64,000 nt of DNA from JASHVB01 sp963762885 (GCA_963762885.1 CAVXNH010000052.1:62001-126000), one strand, 5' to 3'; shown: positions 29,715 through 39,628, numbered from the stretch's first letter. Numbers and translations are program-made. Notes: generated by a model from the sequence alone, not told the origin.

Positions 29715-29868
29715 CGCCGTTTGCTCCATCCGTTGAATGGGGCGGCACGCGCTGCCAGCCGCTCAATCAACCACGTCGGCGTCGGCAACAGCGACAAGCC
29801 TTGCGCGCCGCCGACCCCGGGCGAGCCCACCGAGGGATCATCAGCCATGACGGCGGGGAGAGGGGCCG

Positions 29869-30897
29869 CTACGTCGCGAGTCGCTCCGCGATCTGCACGG
29901 CGTTCAGCGCCGCGCCCTTGCGCAACTGGTCGCCGGCGACGAACAGCGCGACCGAACACCCTGACGGATCGCTGACATCCGGGCGGATGCGGCCGACCAG
30001 CACGTCATCTTCGCCCGACGCCTCACGCGGCATCGGGAAATGGTTGCGTGCCACGTCGTCCACCACGCGCACGCCGGGCGCGGCGGCCAGAACCTCTCGC
30101 ACCGTGCCGGGCGAGACCGGCTCGCCGAACTCCACCGTCAGGGCGATGGAATGCGCGCGCAGCACCGGGACGCGGATGCAGGTGATGCCGATCCGCAGAT
30201 CGGGCACCTGCATGATCTTGCGCAGTTCCTGCATCACCTTGGTCTCTTCCTCGTTGTAGCCGGTCGCGGGATCGACGCTGGTGTCGTGGCTGAACAGGTT
30301 GAACGCGTAGGGGTGCGCCAGCACACGGGCGGATAATCCCGGTCCTCCAGCCAGGCTGCGGTGGACTCGCGCAGTTCGGCCATCGCCGCGGCACCCGCGC
30401 CGGATGCCGCCTGGTAGGTGGCGACGATCACCCGGCGGATGCGGCGATGCTGGTGCAGTGGCCACAATGCCATCGCGGCGATGATCGCCACGCAGTTCGG
30501 GTTGGCGATAATGCCGTGGTGTGCGGCAATGGCGGCGGCGTTCACCTCCGGCACCACCAGCGGCACGTCGGGCCGCATGCGGAACGCCGAGGAATTGTCG
30601 ACCACCACCGCGCCGCGCTGCGCCGCGGTCGGGGCGAAACGGCGGGAGGTGGCGCCGCCGGCGGAAAACAGCGCGATGTCGATGCCGTCGAGTGCGGCGT
30701 CGGTCAGTTCCTGCACGGCGATTGGGGCGCCGCGGAACTGAAGCCGCGGCCGGCGGATCGGCTGGAGGCGAACAAGCGCAGGTCGGCCAGTGGGAACCCC
30801 GTTGTTCGAGGCACAGCAGCAACTCGGCGCCGACCGCGCCGGTGGCGCCGACGATGGCGATTCTGGGGTGGTTTAGACTTCGATGGCCGGCGCTCAT
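29869..30897 (-). pseudogene. asd: aspartate-semialdehyde dehydrogenase, three frameshifts
   Basis: Reduces aspartyl phosphate to aspartate semialdehyde for lysine, threonine, methionine and diaminopimelate synthesis. The start gives IAIVGATGAVGAELL (NADP-binding loop). The frame then slips by single missing bases at about 30805 (after CGGGG), about 30760 and about 30330, passing through GFPLADLRLFASSRSAGR and AVVVDNSSAFRMRPDVPLVV. It includes the catalytic Cys in NPNCVAI, then returns to the original frame for VLAHPYAFNLFSHDT to the end. Three one-base deletions restore the frame, so one long but partly nonsense frame appears intact. In a normally essential gene this looks like sequence error, unless a second copy exists. 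Confidence 0.85.
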
Positions 30898-31144
30898 GGC
30901 AGTGTCTCCGAGGGTTGGGCCGGGAGAACGGTGCCGGAAAGCCAGCGCCCCGTCCGTGACCGGCGGGGCTTTGGGGTCGTGCTATGTCGCTGGTGTCAGC
31001 AAGCACGCGCCCGAAGCGCCCCGTAACCGGGCGGCTTCGTCGTCGTGGGGCGCTTGGGCTGACAGGACATGCCCCGCTGTATGGCGCGAGAGGGTCGGCG
31101 AGGACAAGAGGGTAGAAGGGAGCAAATCCCCGGCCGTGCTCGCT

Positions 31145-31939
31145 TCACCCGGTCGCCGCGGCCGTCACCACGCGCGCAGGCGGGAACTGCAAAACGACGC
31201 GCGTGCCAACGCGCGCCACGGCCTGCATCGCCAGCGAGCCGCCGTGCGCCTCCATCAGCCGCCGCGCCAGGGCCAAGCCCAGCCCGAGGCCTCGCGTCTC
31301 CGGTTGGCCGGGCGGTGCGGGACGATCCGGCGCGCACAGCCCGGCGCCTTCGTCCTCGACGACCAGCGCCACTCCGTTGCCGCCGATTTCCAGTCCCACC
31401 TCGATCCAGTCCCCCGCCCGCGAGTGCCGCGCGGCATTGCCCAGCACCCGTTGCAGCACCTGCGACAATGCCCGCCGGTCGGCGTGCAACGCGCAGCCCG
31501 TCAGCCCCGGGGCCAGGCGCCACCGGCGTTGCCCAGGCGCCAGAACGGTGGCAACCGCGGCGATCGCGTCACGCACCGCGGGCTCCAGCAGCACTTGCTC
31601 CAGGCAGAGCCCATGCGAGGCGCTGGCAGGCGCGATCTGATCCTGGAGGTCGTCGGTCAGCGCCACCAGTCCGCGCAGAGCCGCGGCCAAGCCGGTCTGC
31701 ACCGCCGCGTCGGCGCAAAGCGCGGCGCATGCCTCCGCCTGGCCCTGGAGGGTCATCGTGGCGGCCCGCAGATCCGCTGCCCATACCCGCGTGAGACGAT
31801 CGGCTGCCGATTCGGCTGCGCGCGCCCGATCGCGCTCCTGGATCGCCGCGCGCAACGCGCCGCGTTGCCGCAGCCAAGCCAGCAGGCTGCCGACCGCAGC
31901 CGCAGCGGCGCCGAATAGGAGGGTGGGGGCGAAGCCCAT
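31145..31939 (-). CDS. membrane-anchored histidine-kinase-like ATPase
   Basis: A 264-residue protein with an N-terminal hydrophobic segment (residues 4-21), a helical region with coiled-coil character, and a GHKL ATPase domain. The N box is VLGNAARHS, the G1 box VEDEGAGL, and the G2 region GLGLGLALARRLMEAHGG. The helical region (WAADLRAATMTLQGQA) sits where a dimerisation/phosphoacceptor domain should be but has no histidine in an H-box-like context. It may therefore not autophosphorylate in the usual way. No response regulator is adjacent. It may be a sensor kinase relic or an ATPase modulating another kinase. Confidence 0.7.
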   Translation of the reverse strand: MGFAPTLLFGAAAAAVGSLLAWLRQRGALRAAIQERDRARAAESAADRLTRVWAADLRAATMTLQGQAEACAALCADAAVQTGLAAALRGLVALTDDLQDQIAPASASHGLCLEQVLLEPAVRDAIAAVATVLAPGQRRWRLAPGLTGCALHADRRALSQVLQRVLGNAARHSRAGDWIEVGLEIGGNGVALVVEDEGAGLCAPDRPAPPGQPETRGLGLGLALARRLMEAHGGSLAMQAVARVGTRVVLQFPPARVVTAAATG

Positions 31940-32053
31940 ACAGCCGAGTTTACGGCCAGCCTGGGTAACAACCGGTTAAGGGCGCACCGCTGCGGCGCCG
32001 CGGGAATCCGGCGCCCGGCGGCGAGCCGCTCCTGCTCTCGCGCGCGAGGTTTG

Positions 32054-32353
32054 CTAGGCGGTGGCTTCCTTGCGGGCGCGGGCGCGCAGGATGCGCCGCT
32101 TCAGCGTCAGCGCGTCGGCTGGCAGCTTTCCATTGGCGGTGGACAGCAGAAACGCGTCGATCCCGCCGTTATGCTCCACCGTGCGGATCGCGCGGGTGGA
32201 CAGGCGCATGCGCACCGCACTGCCCAGCACGTCGGACAGCAGCGACGTGTCCTGCAAATTCGGCAGAAAGCGGCGACGGGTCTTGTTGTTGGCGTGGCTG
32301 ACGTTGTTACCGCTCAGCACGCCCTTGCCCGTGATCTGACAGTGGCGGGACAT
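32054..32353 (-). CDS. rpmB: 50S ribosomal protein L28
   Basis: A 99-residue bL28 with the family start MSRHCQITGKGVLSGNNVSHANNKT (shown here only as recognition), RRRFLPNLQ and the basic end. It is a structural protein of the large ribosomal subunit near the exit-site region. Length and sequence are fully normal. It stands alone, transcribed on the minus strand, and marks this part of the window as chromosome backbone. Confidence 0.97.
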   Translation of the reverse strand: MSRHCQITGKGVLSGNNVSHANNKTRRRFLPNLQDTSLLSDVLGSAVRMRLSTRAIRTVEHNGGIDAFLLSTANGKLPADALTLKRRILRARARKEATA

Positions 32354-32679
32354 AAGAAAAACCTCGATTCCGGTCGGAAGGCGCGGGTTATGACGGCCAG
32401 CCCGCCGAGCGTCAAGGCAATCGGGTGCCCAGGATTCCCGAACAAACTGACGAACGCGCCGAGTGGCAGGCAGATATTCGGTCGATACGGCAGTTTCGGC
32501 TCAGCGCGGCATCGAGATTGCCTCTGTCTTGTGTGCGGCTGCACGGGGGGCGAGTCCTGTCTTGAGGCTGTGCAGCCGTCGCGAGTCCGGAGCCTGAGCG
32601 CAGGACAAAGAGCGGCGGTGCCTCCCGATACGGTGGCTGGTGGCTGACCCCAAGATGCGGAGTGGCCGGCTGCCGCTGT
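32354..32679. other. intergenic region between rpmB and the transposase remnant
   Basis: No gene supported. The first 30 bp are the rpmB leader. The rest carries short stop-rich frames on both strands and probably the end of the decayed insertion sequence. Confidence 0.4.
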
Positions 32680-33299
32680 TCATCCGGCCGGCCCACATGC
32701 CAGCGCGCGGATCGCCGCGCGCGCGTTGACGATCGTCTCCAGCGCTTCGGCGCCCGCGCCCAGGCGAATGATCCGCTTGAGCGCATGCCTGACCAAGCGC
32801 CCCGGCAAACCGATCAGCCGGAAGCGCAGCGCCTTCGTCCGCTTTGTCGCCCAATCCTTGCCCAGCACCAGCCGCTTCATCGCGGCGTTCAGGTTGTACA
32901 CCAGGATCATCAAGGCCCACCATGCGGCGTTGGCACCGAACAGCGCGGACGGCAGTTGTCCTCTGGCGAGAACCTGCCCATGCGAAGGCGGGGGTCGCTC
33001 TTCATCACCGAGTGGACCTCTTTACTCTTGCCGCACCGCTCGCGCAGCCACCAGATCACCTGGTCGCCTGCGCCCTTGCGGTTGGTCACCAGGCCGAACA
33101 GCTTGTAGGTGCCCTCGCTAGCAAACTCCTGCCTCGGGAACGGCAGTTGCGCCGTATCGCCCAGCGGAAGCTGGCGCAGCGGTTCGCGGATCGCCAGGCA
33201 CCGGTAGTCCGTCCGCTTGCGGCCATGTCCGGCCCAGTTCGCCAGGCGGCAGACCTCGGCCCACTCTTGGTCCGTCTGCTGTGGCTCGCCGTCCACCAT
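32680..33299 (-). pseudogene. IS1380-like transposase remnant
   Basis: The C-terminal half of a DDE transposase of the IS1380 type. YRCLAIREPLRQLPLG and GTYKLFGLVTNRKGAGDQVI lie in one frame (from 33299 down), then after HSVMKSD two small slips lead to LPSALFGANAAWWALMILVYNLN and KRLVLGKDWATKRTKALRFR. The N-terminal half is missing or unreadable upstream, and no terminal inverted repeats could be assigned. It lies just outside the left end of the integrated element. Confidence 0.75.
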
Positions 33300-33492
33300 G
33301 CATGCGGGCGGCCCGCATCCGCGACTGTAGCGTCTCCGACGTGATCGGCTCTCTGCGGACGTCCGCCAGTGCGCTCCCGCCGGGACGCCTGACAGTGGCC
33401 GAAATTGTGAGAGACAAGGCTGTGGGCCATAGTGTGGGCCACAATAGGCTAGCTGAATTTCTCACGGCTTTTCAGAGGTTTAGGCGGGACGG

Positions 33493-33541
33493 TGGTGGAG
33501 CCAAGGGGAGTCGAACCCCTGACCTCCTGAATGCCATTAAG
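33493..33541 (-). repeat. attL: displaced 3' part of tRNA-Ala
   Basis: Read on the minus strand, this is the 3' half of tRNA-Ala. It has a GGC-centred anticodon-loop remnant, TTCAGG, the T arm AGGGG-TTCGACT-CCCCT and the acceptor strand TGGCTCC with ACCA. The T at acceptor position 70 fits the G3-U70 alanine identity pair. Beyond the anticodon loop the sequence no longer pairs (GCTTA against TCAGG), so there is no complete tRNA here. It is the fragment displaced by integration. Confidence 0.8.
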
Positions 33542-33628
33542 CAAGTTATCTATTGCGGGCACCCTCCCCCAATGTTCCACTCTGTCCCCTGGTGGTTGCA
33601 TAAATCCGCAAATTACTTGCATTTTCTG

Positions 33629-33735
33629 TGAAGCCCCGGCATGATTCCGTTTCGTGGCGTCCCGGATCATCCCTTGGTGTTGAAGCCCCGGTGAAGCCCC
33701 GGTGAAGCCCCGGTGAAGCCCCGGTGAAGCCCCAC
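33629..33735. repeat. 11-bp direct repeats at left end of element
   Basis: TGAAGCCCCGG occurs at 33629 and then in tandem at 33681, 33692, 33703, 33714 and 33725 (the last ends in AC). The integrase gene begins 13 bp after the array. The same unit recurs twice at the other end of the element (63896 and 63907), which is what integrase arm-type binding sites would look like. Confidence 0.8.
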
Positions 33736-33747
33736 AGGGAGAGACCC

Positions 33748-35024
33748 ATGCCGGTACGAATGACTGAGACCGCGATCAGCAAGGCAATCCGTGAGGTGGT
33801 AAGCGGCGCCCGCCGAGACCTTGCGGATGCGGGCTGCCCCGGCCTGCGTTTGCGGCTTACGCCAGGTGGAGCGACCACCTGGGTTCTCGCCTGCCGAGAC
33901 CGGCATGGCCGCATGCGTCGCTTTCCCTTGGGAAGCTATCCGACTCTCGGCATCAGTGAAGCCCGGAATGAAGCCCGCAGCCTCCACACCCGTGTCAAGC
34001 ACGAAGGCGCCGATCCCATCGCCGAGCGGCGTCGGGATCGGGCAGTCGGTGCCGCGGCGAAAGCGGGGAGGGCACCTTGGCAGCCGTTCTCGATCTCTAC
34101 GCGGAAAAGCGTGGGGGAGAACTGAAACGGTGGGGTGAGGCGAAGCGCTCCGTCGAGGTGGTGTTCAAGCCCCTTCTTCCCCGGCCACTGGAGGCACTGG
34201 CGGCTCGGGAATTCCAAATGCTGGCTGACGGGTACAAGGCGCAGCATTCCGGTGGCGCAGCGGTGCGCTACGTGCGCCCGATCCTGAAATGGGGTGCCAC
34301 GCGCGGTTACCTTGCACCCGAGGTTGCCACCATCCACCTCCCGCTCCTGTTAGGCGCCGAAAGCGCATCCTGACCCGCGATGAACTCGCGGCACTGCTGC
34401 CAGCCCTGCGGGCATCCAGCCGCCCCTATGCCTCCGCGCTGCGTTTCATGCTGCTGACGCTGACCCGCCGGCAGGAAACCGCCATGGCCCGTTGGCGGGA
34501 CGTGGACCTGGAGGCCCGGACCTGGACTATCCTTGAGACCAAGAACGGCGAGCCGCACGTTGTGCCCCTGTCCAGGCAGGCGATGGACCTCCTGCGGTCT
34601 TGCCAACCGGCCGACGATGCCGGCAGCGCCAAGCGGCCGGACCCGAGCGCGCTGATCTTCGCCACGTCCAGCGGCGCATCGCTCGGCAATTGGGATAGAG
34701 AGACCAAGCGCATCATCGTGGCCTGCGGCCTCGGCAAAGAGGACGCGAAGACTGGCGCAGTGTCCATGAAGGACGGCTCGGCGCTATGGACACGCCACGA
34801 TCTGCGCAGGACCGGGGCGACCATGCTCGGCGAAATGGGCGAGTTGCCGGACATCATCGAAGCCGCGCTCAACCATGTCTCGATACGCTCCCCTCTGGCT
34901 GCGACATACAACCGAAGCCGCTACAGGCCGCAAGTTGCTGCGCGCGCTGCAACGGCTGGCGGACGCGCTGGACGGGATCGAGGCTGGGGCGGCGCAGGTG
35001 GTGCCGCTGCGGGCCGGAGCCTGA
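33748..35024 (+). pseudogene. tyrosine recombinase (integrase), three frameshifts
   Basis: A P4-type integrase that would catalyse recombination at the tRNA-Ala site. The N-terminal arm-binding domain (MPVRMTETAISKAIREVV, GCPGLRLRLTPGG) lies in the first frame. A slip in CGGGGAGGG near 34070 moves to LAAVLDLYAEKRGGELKRW, a second near 34350 to RILTRDELAALLPALR. The catalytic Arg is in LTLTRRQETAMARW, HxxR in TRHDLRRTG, then LNHVS and the Tyr in ATYNRS. A third slip near 34925 leads to the true end LLRALQRLADALDGIEAGAA, stopping at 35024. ATG 33748 follows AGGGAGAG. Restored length is about 424 residues, normal for the family. Confidence 0.85.
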
Positions 35025-35195
35025 CGCGGAGGGACACTCCGGGACACAACCAGCCCGCCCCATCCGCTATACTCCCAATTCGGCGGGGCGGGTTTGGCCC
35101 CATACGCCCGGCCCCTCCGCGCTGGGCTGCCCCGGCCGTTCCCTCTCACGCGGAGCCGGCGGAGCGAGATTTTGCTTTTCATTGGAACACAGGGA

Positions 35196-35833
35196 ATGTC
35201 ACAGACCTTCGTCAGGCGGCCTTCTACGGCACGGTATAGAAGCTCGTAACGGAACTGGCCCGAAGCCAGCGGGGGCTGCAAGACGGCACCGGCGACCCTT
35301 TGGTGATCGGTGGTTACGCGCTACTCGCAGTGATCGAGTTTCTCAACTCCGACGAAGCGGTTAGGAATTCCGGCATAACAACTCCATTGTCTGTGATCGC
35401 GAAGGCGATAAATGACTGTCGGAACGGTGGGCGTCCGCCGATCCTGTTCGATCAGCCGAAATCCCCTGGTCGGCCAACCAACCAAGCCTTTGACGCGGTG
35501 AAAGCCGCTGCCGCCGTGGCGATAGACGTGCTGCTGTCAGCCAAGGTCTCACGTCGGGAGGCTGGGAGGCACGTTGCCGCCTGTGCACGCGAAGTGGGAC
35601 TTCGTCGGCCCGACGGTAAAGAGATCGACAGTAGAATTGTCCTGGGATGGCGTGCCGAGATCGAGACTTCGAGATCAGAGATCGGAGCCAAGGTGTACAG
35701 GCAAGTAAGGGCGGCCTACGAAGCCATGGAGCCGATACATGATGTAGAGCGCGCAAGGGCGTTGGCACGGGAGTTTATGCATCAAGCGCGATCTGCTGGT
35801 TTCGGGGTCCACAATGCGCGCCGCTCGCACTAA
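35196..35833 (+). CDS. island paralogue family, copy 1 (unknown function)
   Basis: I do not recognise the family. It has two further copies in this element, at 38965 and 39609. The likely start is ATG 35196 (MSQTFVRRPSTARYR). A one-base slip near 35235 then leads into KLVTELARSQRG and the main frame, which is open from TTG 35300: EFLNSDEAV, PLSVIAKAINDC, GGRPPILFDQPK, GRPTNQAFDAVKAAAA, RRPDGKEIDSR and VLGWRAEIETSRSEIGA. The sequence looks helical and soluble, with no membrane segment. The conserved RPDGKEI and WRxEI motifs suggest a nucleic-acid or regulatory role, but that is only a guess. Confidence 0.6.
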
Positions 35834-35926
35834 ACGATCGGTGAGCGAGCTTCCACCTGTATCGGCCGGTGTTGCACGCAACGCGCCAGCCGAAAACCCA
35901 ACAAAACCTGATATCGGAGGCTGCAC

Positions 35927-36250
35927 ATGACTGCGGCCGAGCGCATGCGTCAGTCCCGTCAGCGGCGGAAGGACGGCGGCGCCCTGGTAACGATCGATCT
36001 CGATGCGGGGTCGATCGCAAGGTTGATCGCGCGCAGGTGGTTGGCTGAGGATCGGCAGCGGGATCGGCGCGCTGTGTCCGCGGCGTTTGCGACGTTCGCC
36101 AGGCACGCGCTGGGCATCGGCGAAATTCCGGCAGACCCACCACGACAGCTTGCCGCGCCGGAGCACCAAGCGACGTTCGGCGAGTTACTGTCGGCTGCGC
36201 TTGCGCGGCGGCGAAATGCGACATTATGCGTGCGGACGACTGGCAGGTAA
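35927..36250 (+). CDS. small basic island protein, AERMR motif
   Basis: A 107-residue protein starting MTAAERMRQSRQRRKDGG after a good GGAGG site. The N-terminal AERMRxxRxRRxxG motif is shared with the next gene and is common in short proteins of alphaproteobacterial mobile elements. The middle part (SIARLIARRWLAEDRQRDRRAVSAAFATFA) is probably helical. Function unknown; a DNA-binding or regulatory role would fit its charge. Confidence 0.6.
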   Translation: MTAAERMRQSRQRRKDGGALVTIDLDAGSIARLIARRWLAEDRQRDRRAVSAAFATFARHALGIGEIPADPPRQLAAPEHQATFGELLSAALARRRNATLCVRTTGR

Positions 36251-36365
36251 AAACCGTGACGCGTCCCCCGCGCGGGACCCCTCACGTCAATTCAAAATTA
36301 TCCCGCCCGGACGCGCGCCGATCCGGTAGGATTCCGAGCCATCGCTTACCTCCGATGGGCCTGCC

Positions 36366-36800
36366 ATGAACACCGCACCCGACGCGCCGCAAAAATCCCG
36401 ACTATCCCCCAGCGCCGAGCGCATGCGCGTGGCGCGCCTGCGTCGCCAGAATGGTCTGCGGTGCATCCCGCTGGAAATCCGAGACAATGAGATCGAGGCG
36501 CTGGTGAAGGCTGGGCTACTGGCCTCGGATGCGCGCAACGATCGCGCCGTCATCGCCGCGGCAATGGCCAAGCTACTGGATCGGCTGCCGCCCGAGCGAT
36601 GGACGCTGCCTCCCGACAAGCCCAGCGTGATCACCCTCGATCTGACGCCCGAATTCATCGACCATTTGGCAAGTCTGGGTTGGCTGGAACCTGCGACGCG
36701 ACGTGACAAGGGCGCCGTCAGTGCGGGGTTTCTCGGGTTCGCAAATCGCGCCTGCACCCTGAGTGAGCGGGCACCACACCTCTTTCGCAGTGATCGGTAA
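36366..36800 (+). CDS. island protein with AERMR motif, second type
   Basis: A 144-residue protein. Its residues 16-75 (SAERMRVARLRRQNGLRCIP and IEALVKAGLLASDARND) resemble a widespread small protein of alphaproteobacterial islands. The C-terminal half repeats the theme (LTPEFIDHLASLGWLEPATRRDKGAVSAG), suggesting an internal duplication. The frame is intact and starts at ATG 36366. Function unknown. Confidence 0.6.
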   Translation: MNTAPDAPQKSRLSPSAERMRVARLRRQNGLRCIPLEIRDNEIEALVKAGLLASDARNDRAVIAAAMAKLLDRLPPERWTLPPDKPSVITLDLTPEFIDHLASLGWLEPATRRDKGAVSAGFLGFANRACTLSERAPHLFRSDR

Positions 36801-36978
36801 GTGACGCGCAACAGGGGGAATTTCCGACACATTACGCGCGTACGCGGGTGCGCGCGAACGTGGATGAATGCCCTTTGGATAATGCGGTCCCCGCACGTCT
36901 CGGTCGGTTCCAGCTCGGCCCCTGGCGTTCTGGTCGGGCACGCAACTTGCCAAATGATTTCGGAAAATCGAGGGCACA

Positions 36979-37693
36979 ATGGGCGGATATAGAAGCGGGC
37001 GGACGGGAGGGTGGCCGACAGTCGAGGGATGCAGGTCGCTCGTCCTGAGCGTCGGCAGCCTGACCCACGGCATCTACAACGTGCTGCGCAGGCTAAACAT
37101 GCCGGTACCTTCGGACGACCGGCCCTTGACCCTCGGCTGGCATGCTTGGCGGTGGAGCCGATCCGGAGAAGTCCGAACCGTGGGCGATGATTGAAGTGCA
37201 ACTTGAACTGCGCGCCGATAGCGGGACGGCTTGGCTTCGCTACGACTTGGACCACGCCACCCGTCCGACCGGCCCGCAGCACTACCCGGTGTCGATGGTC
37301 GCGACGCCTTGCCGGTTCGGTGGGCAGCGCTGGTGGTGGATATGCCCGGCAACCCACAGGCGGGTCGCCAAACTCTATCTGCCGAATGGAGGCGACAAAT
37401 TCCTGAGCCGCGGGCGGGCTGCTTATCGACTCGCCTATGCCAGCCAGCGGGAGGAGCCAACCGACCGGATGCATAGGCGCAGCCGCAAGCTGTACGCCAA
37501 GCTGGGCGCCGACTACGACGGGAATTGCGGGAGTTTGCCCGAAAAGCCCAAGGGCATGCACTGGCGCACCTACGAGGCGATCTGCGACAGGTTAGCCGTG
37601 GAGGCGGAGGGTCTGAACATGGGGCTGGAGCGGGAGTTCGAGAAGCTGACCCGACGCTATGGCCTGGCTGGCATCAATGGCGCACACTGTTAA
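36979..37693 (+). pseudogene. conserved island protein (MGGYRSGRTGG family), frameshifted
   Basis: The start MGGYRSGRTGG plus PTVEGCRSLVLSV is characteristic of a conserved family in alphaproteobacterial mobile elements. The first frame ends at 37194. The family continues in the next frame from about 37175: IEVQLELRADSGTAWLRYD, CRFGGQRWWWICPATHRRVAKLYLP, YRLAYASQRE, and KPKGMHWRTYE near the end. The Cys/Trp-rich block (RWWWICP) may bind metal. A small indel in GGAGAAGTCC accounts for the break. Biochemical role unknown. Confidence 0.7.
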
Positions 37694-37803
37694 CCGGTAG
37701 GCAGGTTAGGCAGATGATTTCGGGGAATGCTGGACGCGCGCAGCCGGCCCCTGACGTGTTGAGACGGACATGCGCATCCTTCGAAAAAAGCGTCCGCTGG
37801 CCT

Positions 37804-38367
37804 TCACGCCGTGTCCCATATTGCGGCAATGAAACGGCACTCCGCCTCGATGCGTTGCGCCTTCACGGCGAAGTTCCGCGGCGCCGTGTGCACATCACCG
37901 GATTGCACGTCTATGGACATGCACAGATCGTGATGCGCAATCGCGCCGGAAGCTAAGGTTACTCGTACCTGCATTTGCACCAAGGTCGCAGCGTAGGAAG
38001 CCATTTCCTTGCGCTTCCCGGCTGCGGCCTCGGTCTCATCTTCATCGGCTTTGGTCAGGCGAAACAGCACGCCTCCACACTCGGCACGATCGTTCTTTTC
38101 TCGTTTGACCAACAAATCAAGATTCACACTAACCGCGACGCCTCCTATAGCCAGCGGGGCCTGTCTGGCGGGCGCCGGCAGGAAGATGTACCCAGACAAT
38201 AAGTTCCGCTCCATGCGCAGAAAACTGTTCAGCGCATTGAGAGATAGCTGCGCATCTTGCCGAGAAAAATTGGATTGGCTGGAATCGTTCGCCCGCTGTC
38301 CAAGAGAGTTGCCAAGGGCGTCCAAGACGGCACGGCTGCGGACCGGATCGGCAAGGTATCCTCTCAA
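37804..38367 (-). CDS. conserved hypothetical protein, minus strand
   Basis: A 187-residue soluble protein, the only minus-strand gene in this part of the element. The C-terminal block GKRKEMASYAATLVQMQ, then LCMSIDVQSGDVHTAP and IEAECRFIAAIW, is recognisable from hypothetical proteins of alphaproteobacterial islands. The start is uncertain (TTG 38367). It is convergent with the gene at 36979. No function known. Confidence 0.55.
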   Translation of the reverse strand: MRGYLADPVRSRAVLDALGNSLGQRANDSSQSNFSRQDAQLSLNALNSFLRMERNLLSGYIFLPAPARQAPLAIGGVAVSVNLDLLVKREKNDRAECGGVLFRLTKADEDETEAAAGKRKEMASYAATLVQMQVRVTLASGAIAHHDLCMSIDVQSGDVHTAPRNFAVKAQRIEAECRFIAAIWDTA

Positions 38368-38537
38368 GCCTGCCCGCAGATCGGAGTACCTTGCCGGGGG
38401 AGGGGTGACAGAGTTCTCGCTGCCGGCGAATAATCCCGAGGCGTCCTGGGCCTGGGGTCACCATGTATTTAGCGAGATCATTTGCGCTGATGCGGGGAGA
38501 GGTACGGTGGCGCGTATGCTGATCTGGGGGCCTGCCC

Positions 38538-38798
38538 ATGGACGATGAACTCCTATTCGCGACGAAGATCGGGCGCCATCGATCAATATGCCTTTCGGCG
38601 CTTCCGCCTCAGACGCTCGATGAGGTCGGGGCCGACAACCTGGGAGGGGACAGAGGATATTTCATCTACGAAGTGGATGACAGCCCCCTTGCCAATGGGG
38701 TCTGCGTGCTGGCCAAGGTCGCTTCGCTGGATGCAGCATTTCGCCTTGTCGATCTTTGGCGGGGCGCTCGCCGACCAAGGCGCCGACGCACACGCTAG
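38538..38798 (+). CDS. small hypothetical protein
   Basis: An 86-residue acidic protein starting MDDELLFATKIGRHRS after a GGGGGC stretch. The frame looks real to FRLVDLW. The Arg-rich last residues could come from a slip, since the other frame gives FGGALADQGADAHAS. Function unknown. Confidence 0.5.
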   Translation: MDDELLFATKIGRHRSICLSALPPQTLDEVGADNLGGDRGYFIYEVDDSPLANGVCVLAKVASLDAAFRLVDLWRGARRPRRRRTR

Positions 38799-38964
38799 TT
38801 AGTCTCATTTTTGGGATTTCAAACCAACGCACTATCCATGTCGCGACGTGACGGGACGGCGTGGTATGCTAAGTGGGGAAATCGACGGTGGTCAGCCCGA
38901 CATGCTGACCCTTTTGGCGTTGGGTTTCCCCGGTTTTTTTGTCGTGGAGTGCGCGGAGCGGAAT

Positions 38965-39628
38965 ATGTTGACCCTTGGACGGGAAGAACGACGCAGGTCA
39001 TGGGTAAGGCGTCCGTCAACAGCCCGATACGAGAGGCTCGTGCAAGAGTTGGCTATCAGCCAGGTACAGTCTGGAAAGCGGTAAGCACGACGCGCTGGCG
39101 GTTGGGAACTATGCGCTAGCGGTAGTGATCGAGTTTCTTAATGCCGACGAAGCGGTGTTGGATGCCGGTATAGTGAACCCGCTTTCGGTCATCGCGAACG
39201 CCTTGCATGACTGCCGGCGTGGTGGTCGTCCTCCGATACTTTTTGATAGGCCGAAAGCCGCCGGACGGCCAACGGATCAAACCTTCGATGCCGTGAAAGC
39301 CGCAGCAGCAATGGGTGTAGAGGTGTTGCTCCCGCTGAAGGTCACGCGCACACAGGCGGGAAAATACGTGGCTGCTGAGGCCCAGAAGCTGGGATTTCGA
39401 CGACCTGACGGGAAAGAAATCACGGGCAGAACTGTATTGGGATGGCGGGACGAGATCGAAACCTCAAAATCCGAGATCGGTGCCGAAGTCTTCAAGCTGT
39501 TGAAGGCGGCTAAAGCCACCAAAGCGCCGATTGACGATCTCGCGAAGGCCGAAGCGCTGGCGACGGAGTTCCTGGTCCAGGCGCGCTTGGCCGGGTTCTG
39601 GCTCCCAGATGTCCGCAAGTCCGCCTGA
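38965..39628 (+). CDS. island paralogue family, copy 2 (unknown function)
   Basis: Closely related to copy 1. The N-terminal part (MLTLGREERRRSW, VRRPSTARYERLVQELAISQ) ends at a stop at 39084. A slip near 39085-39100 joins it to VGNYALAVVIEFLNADEAV and the rest: GGRPPILFDRPKAAGRPT, RRPDGKEITGRTVLGWRDEI. The main frame is open from 39125. Its end overlaps copy 3 by 20 bp, so copies 2 and 3 form a tandem pair. It is interesting that copies 1 and 2 both break in the same N-terminal segment. Confidence 0.6.

Noticed and set aside
30930..30980. Hairpin GCCCCG/CGGGGC upstream of asd as a terminator
   Set aside because: The stem is short and no clear T run follows on the relevant strand; too weak to annotate.
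33493..33570. Complete tRNA gene at the left boundary
   Set aside because: The anticodon stem does not pair beyond the loop and no D arm or acceptor 5' strand follows, so only the 3' part is present.
33281..33631. Plus-strand frame containing GAKGSRTPDLLN
   Set aside because: This string is the well-known spurious translation of a tRNA 3' end, not a protein.
33681..33735. Tandem 11-bp units considered as a CRISPR array
   Set aside because: No spacers and no cas genes; the same unit at the other element end fits integrase binding sites better.
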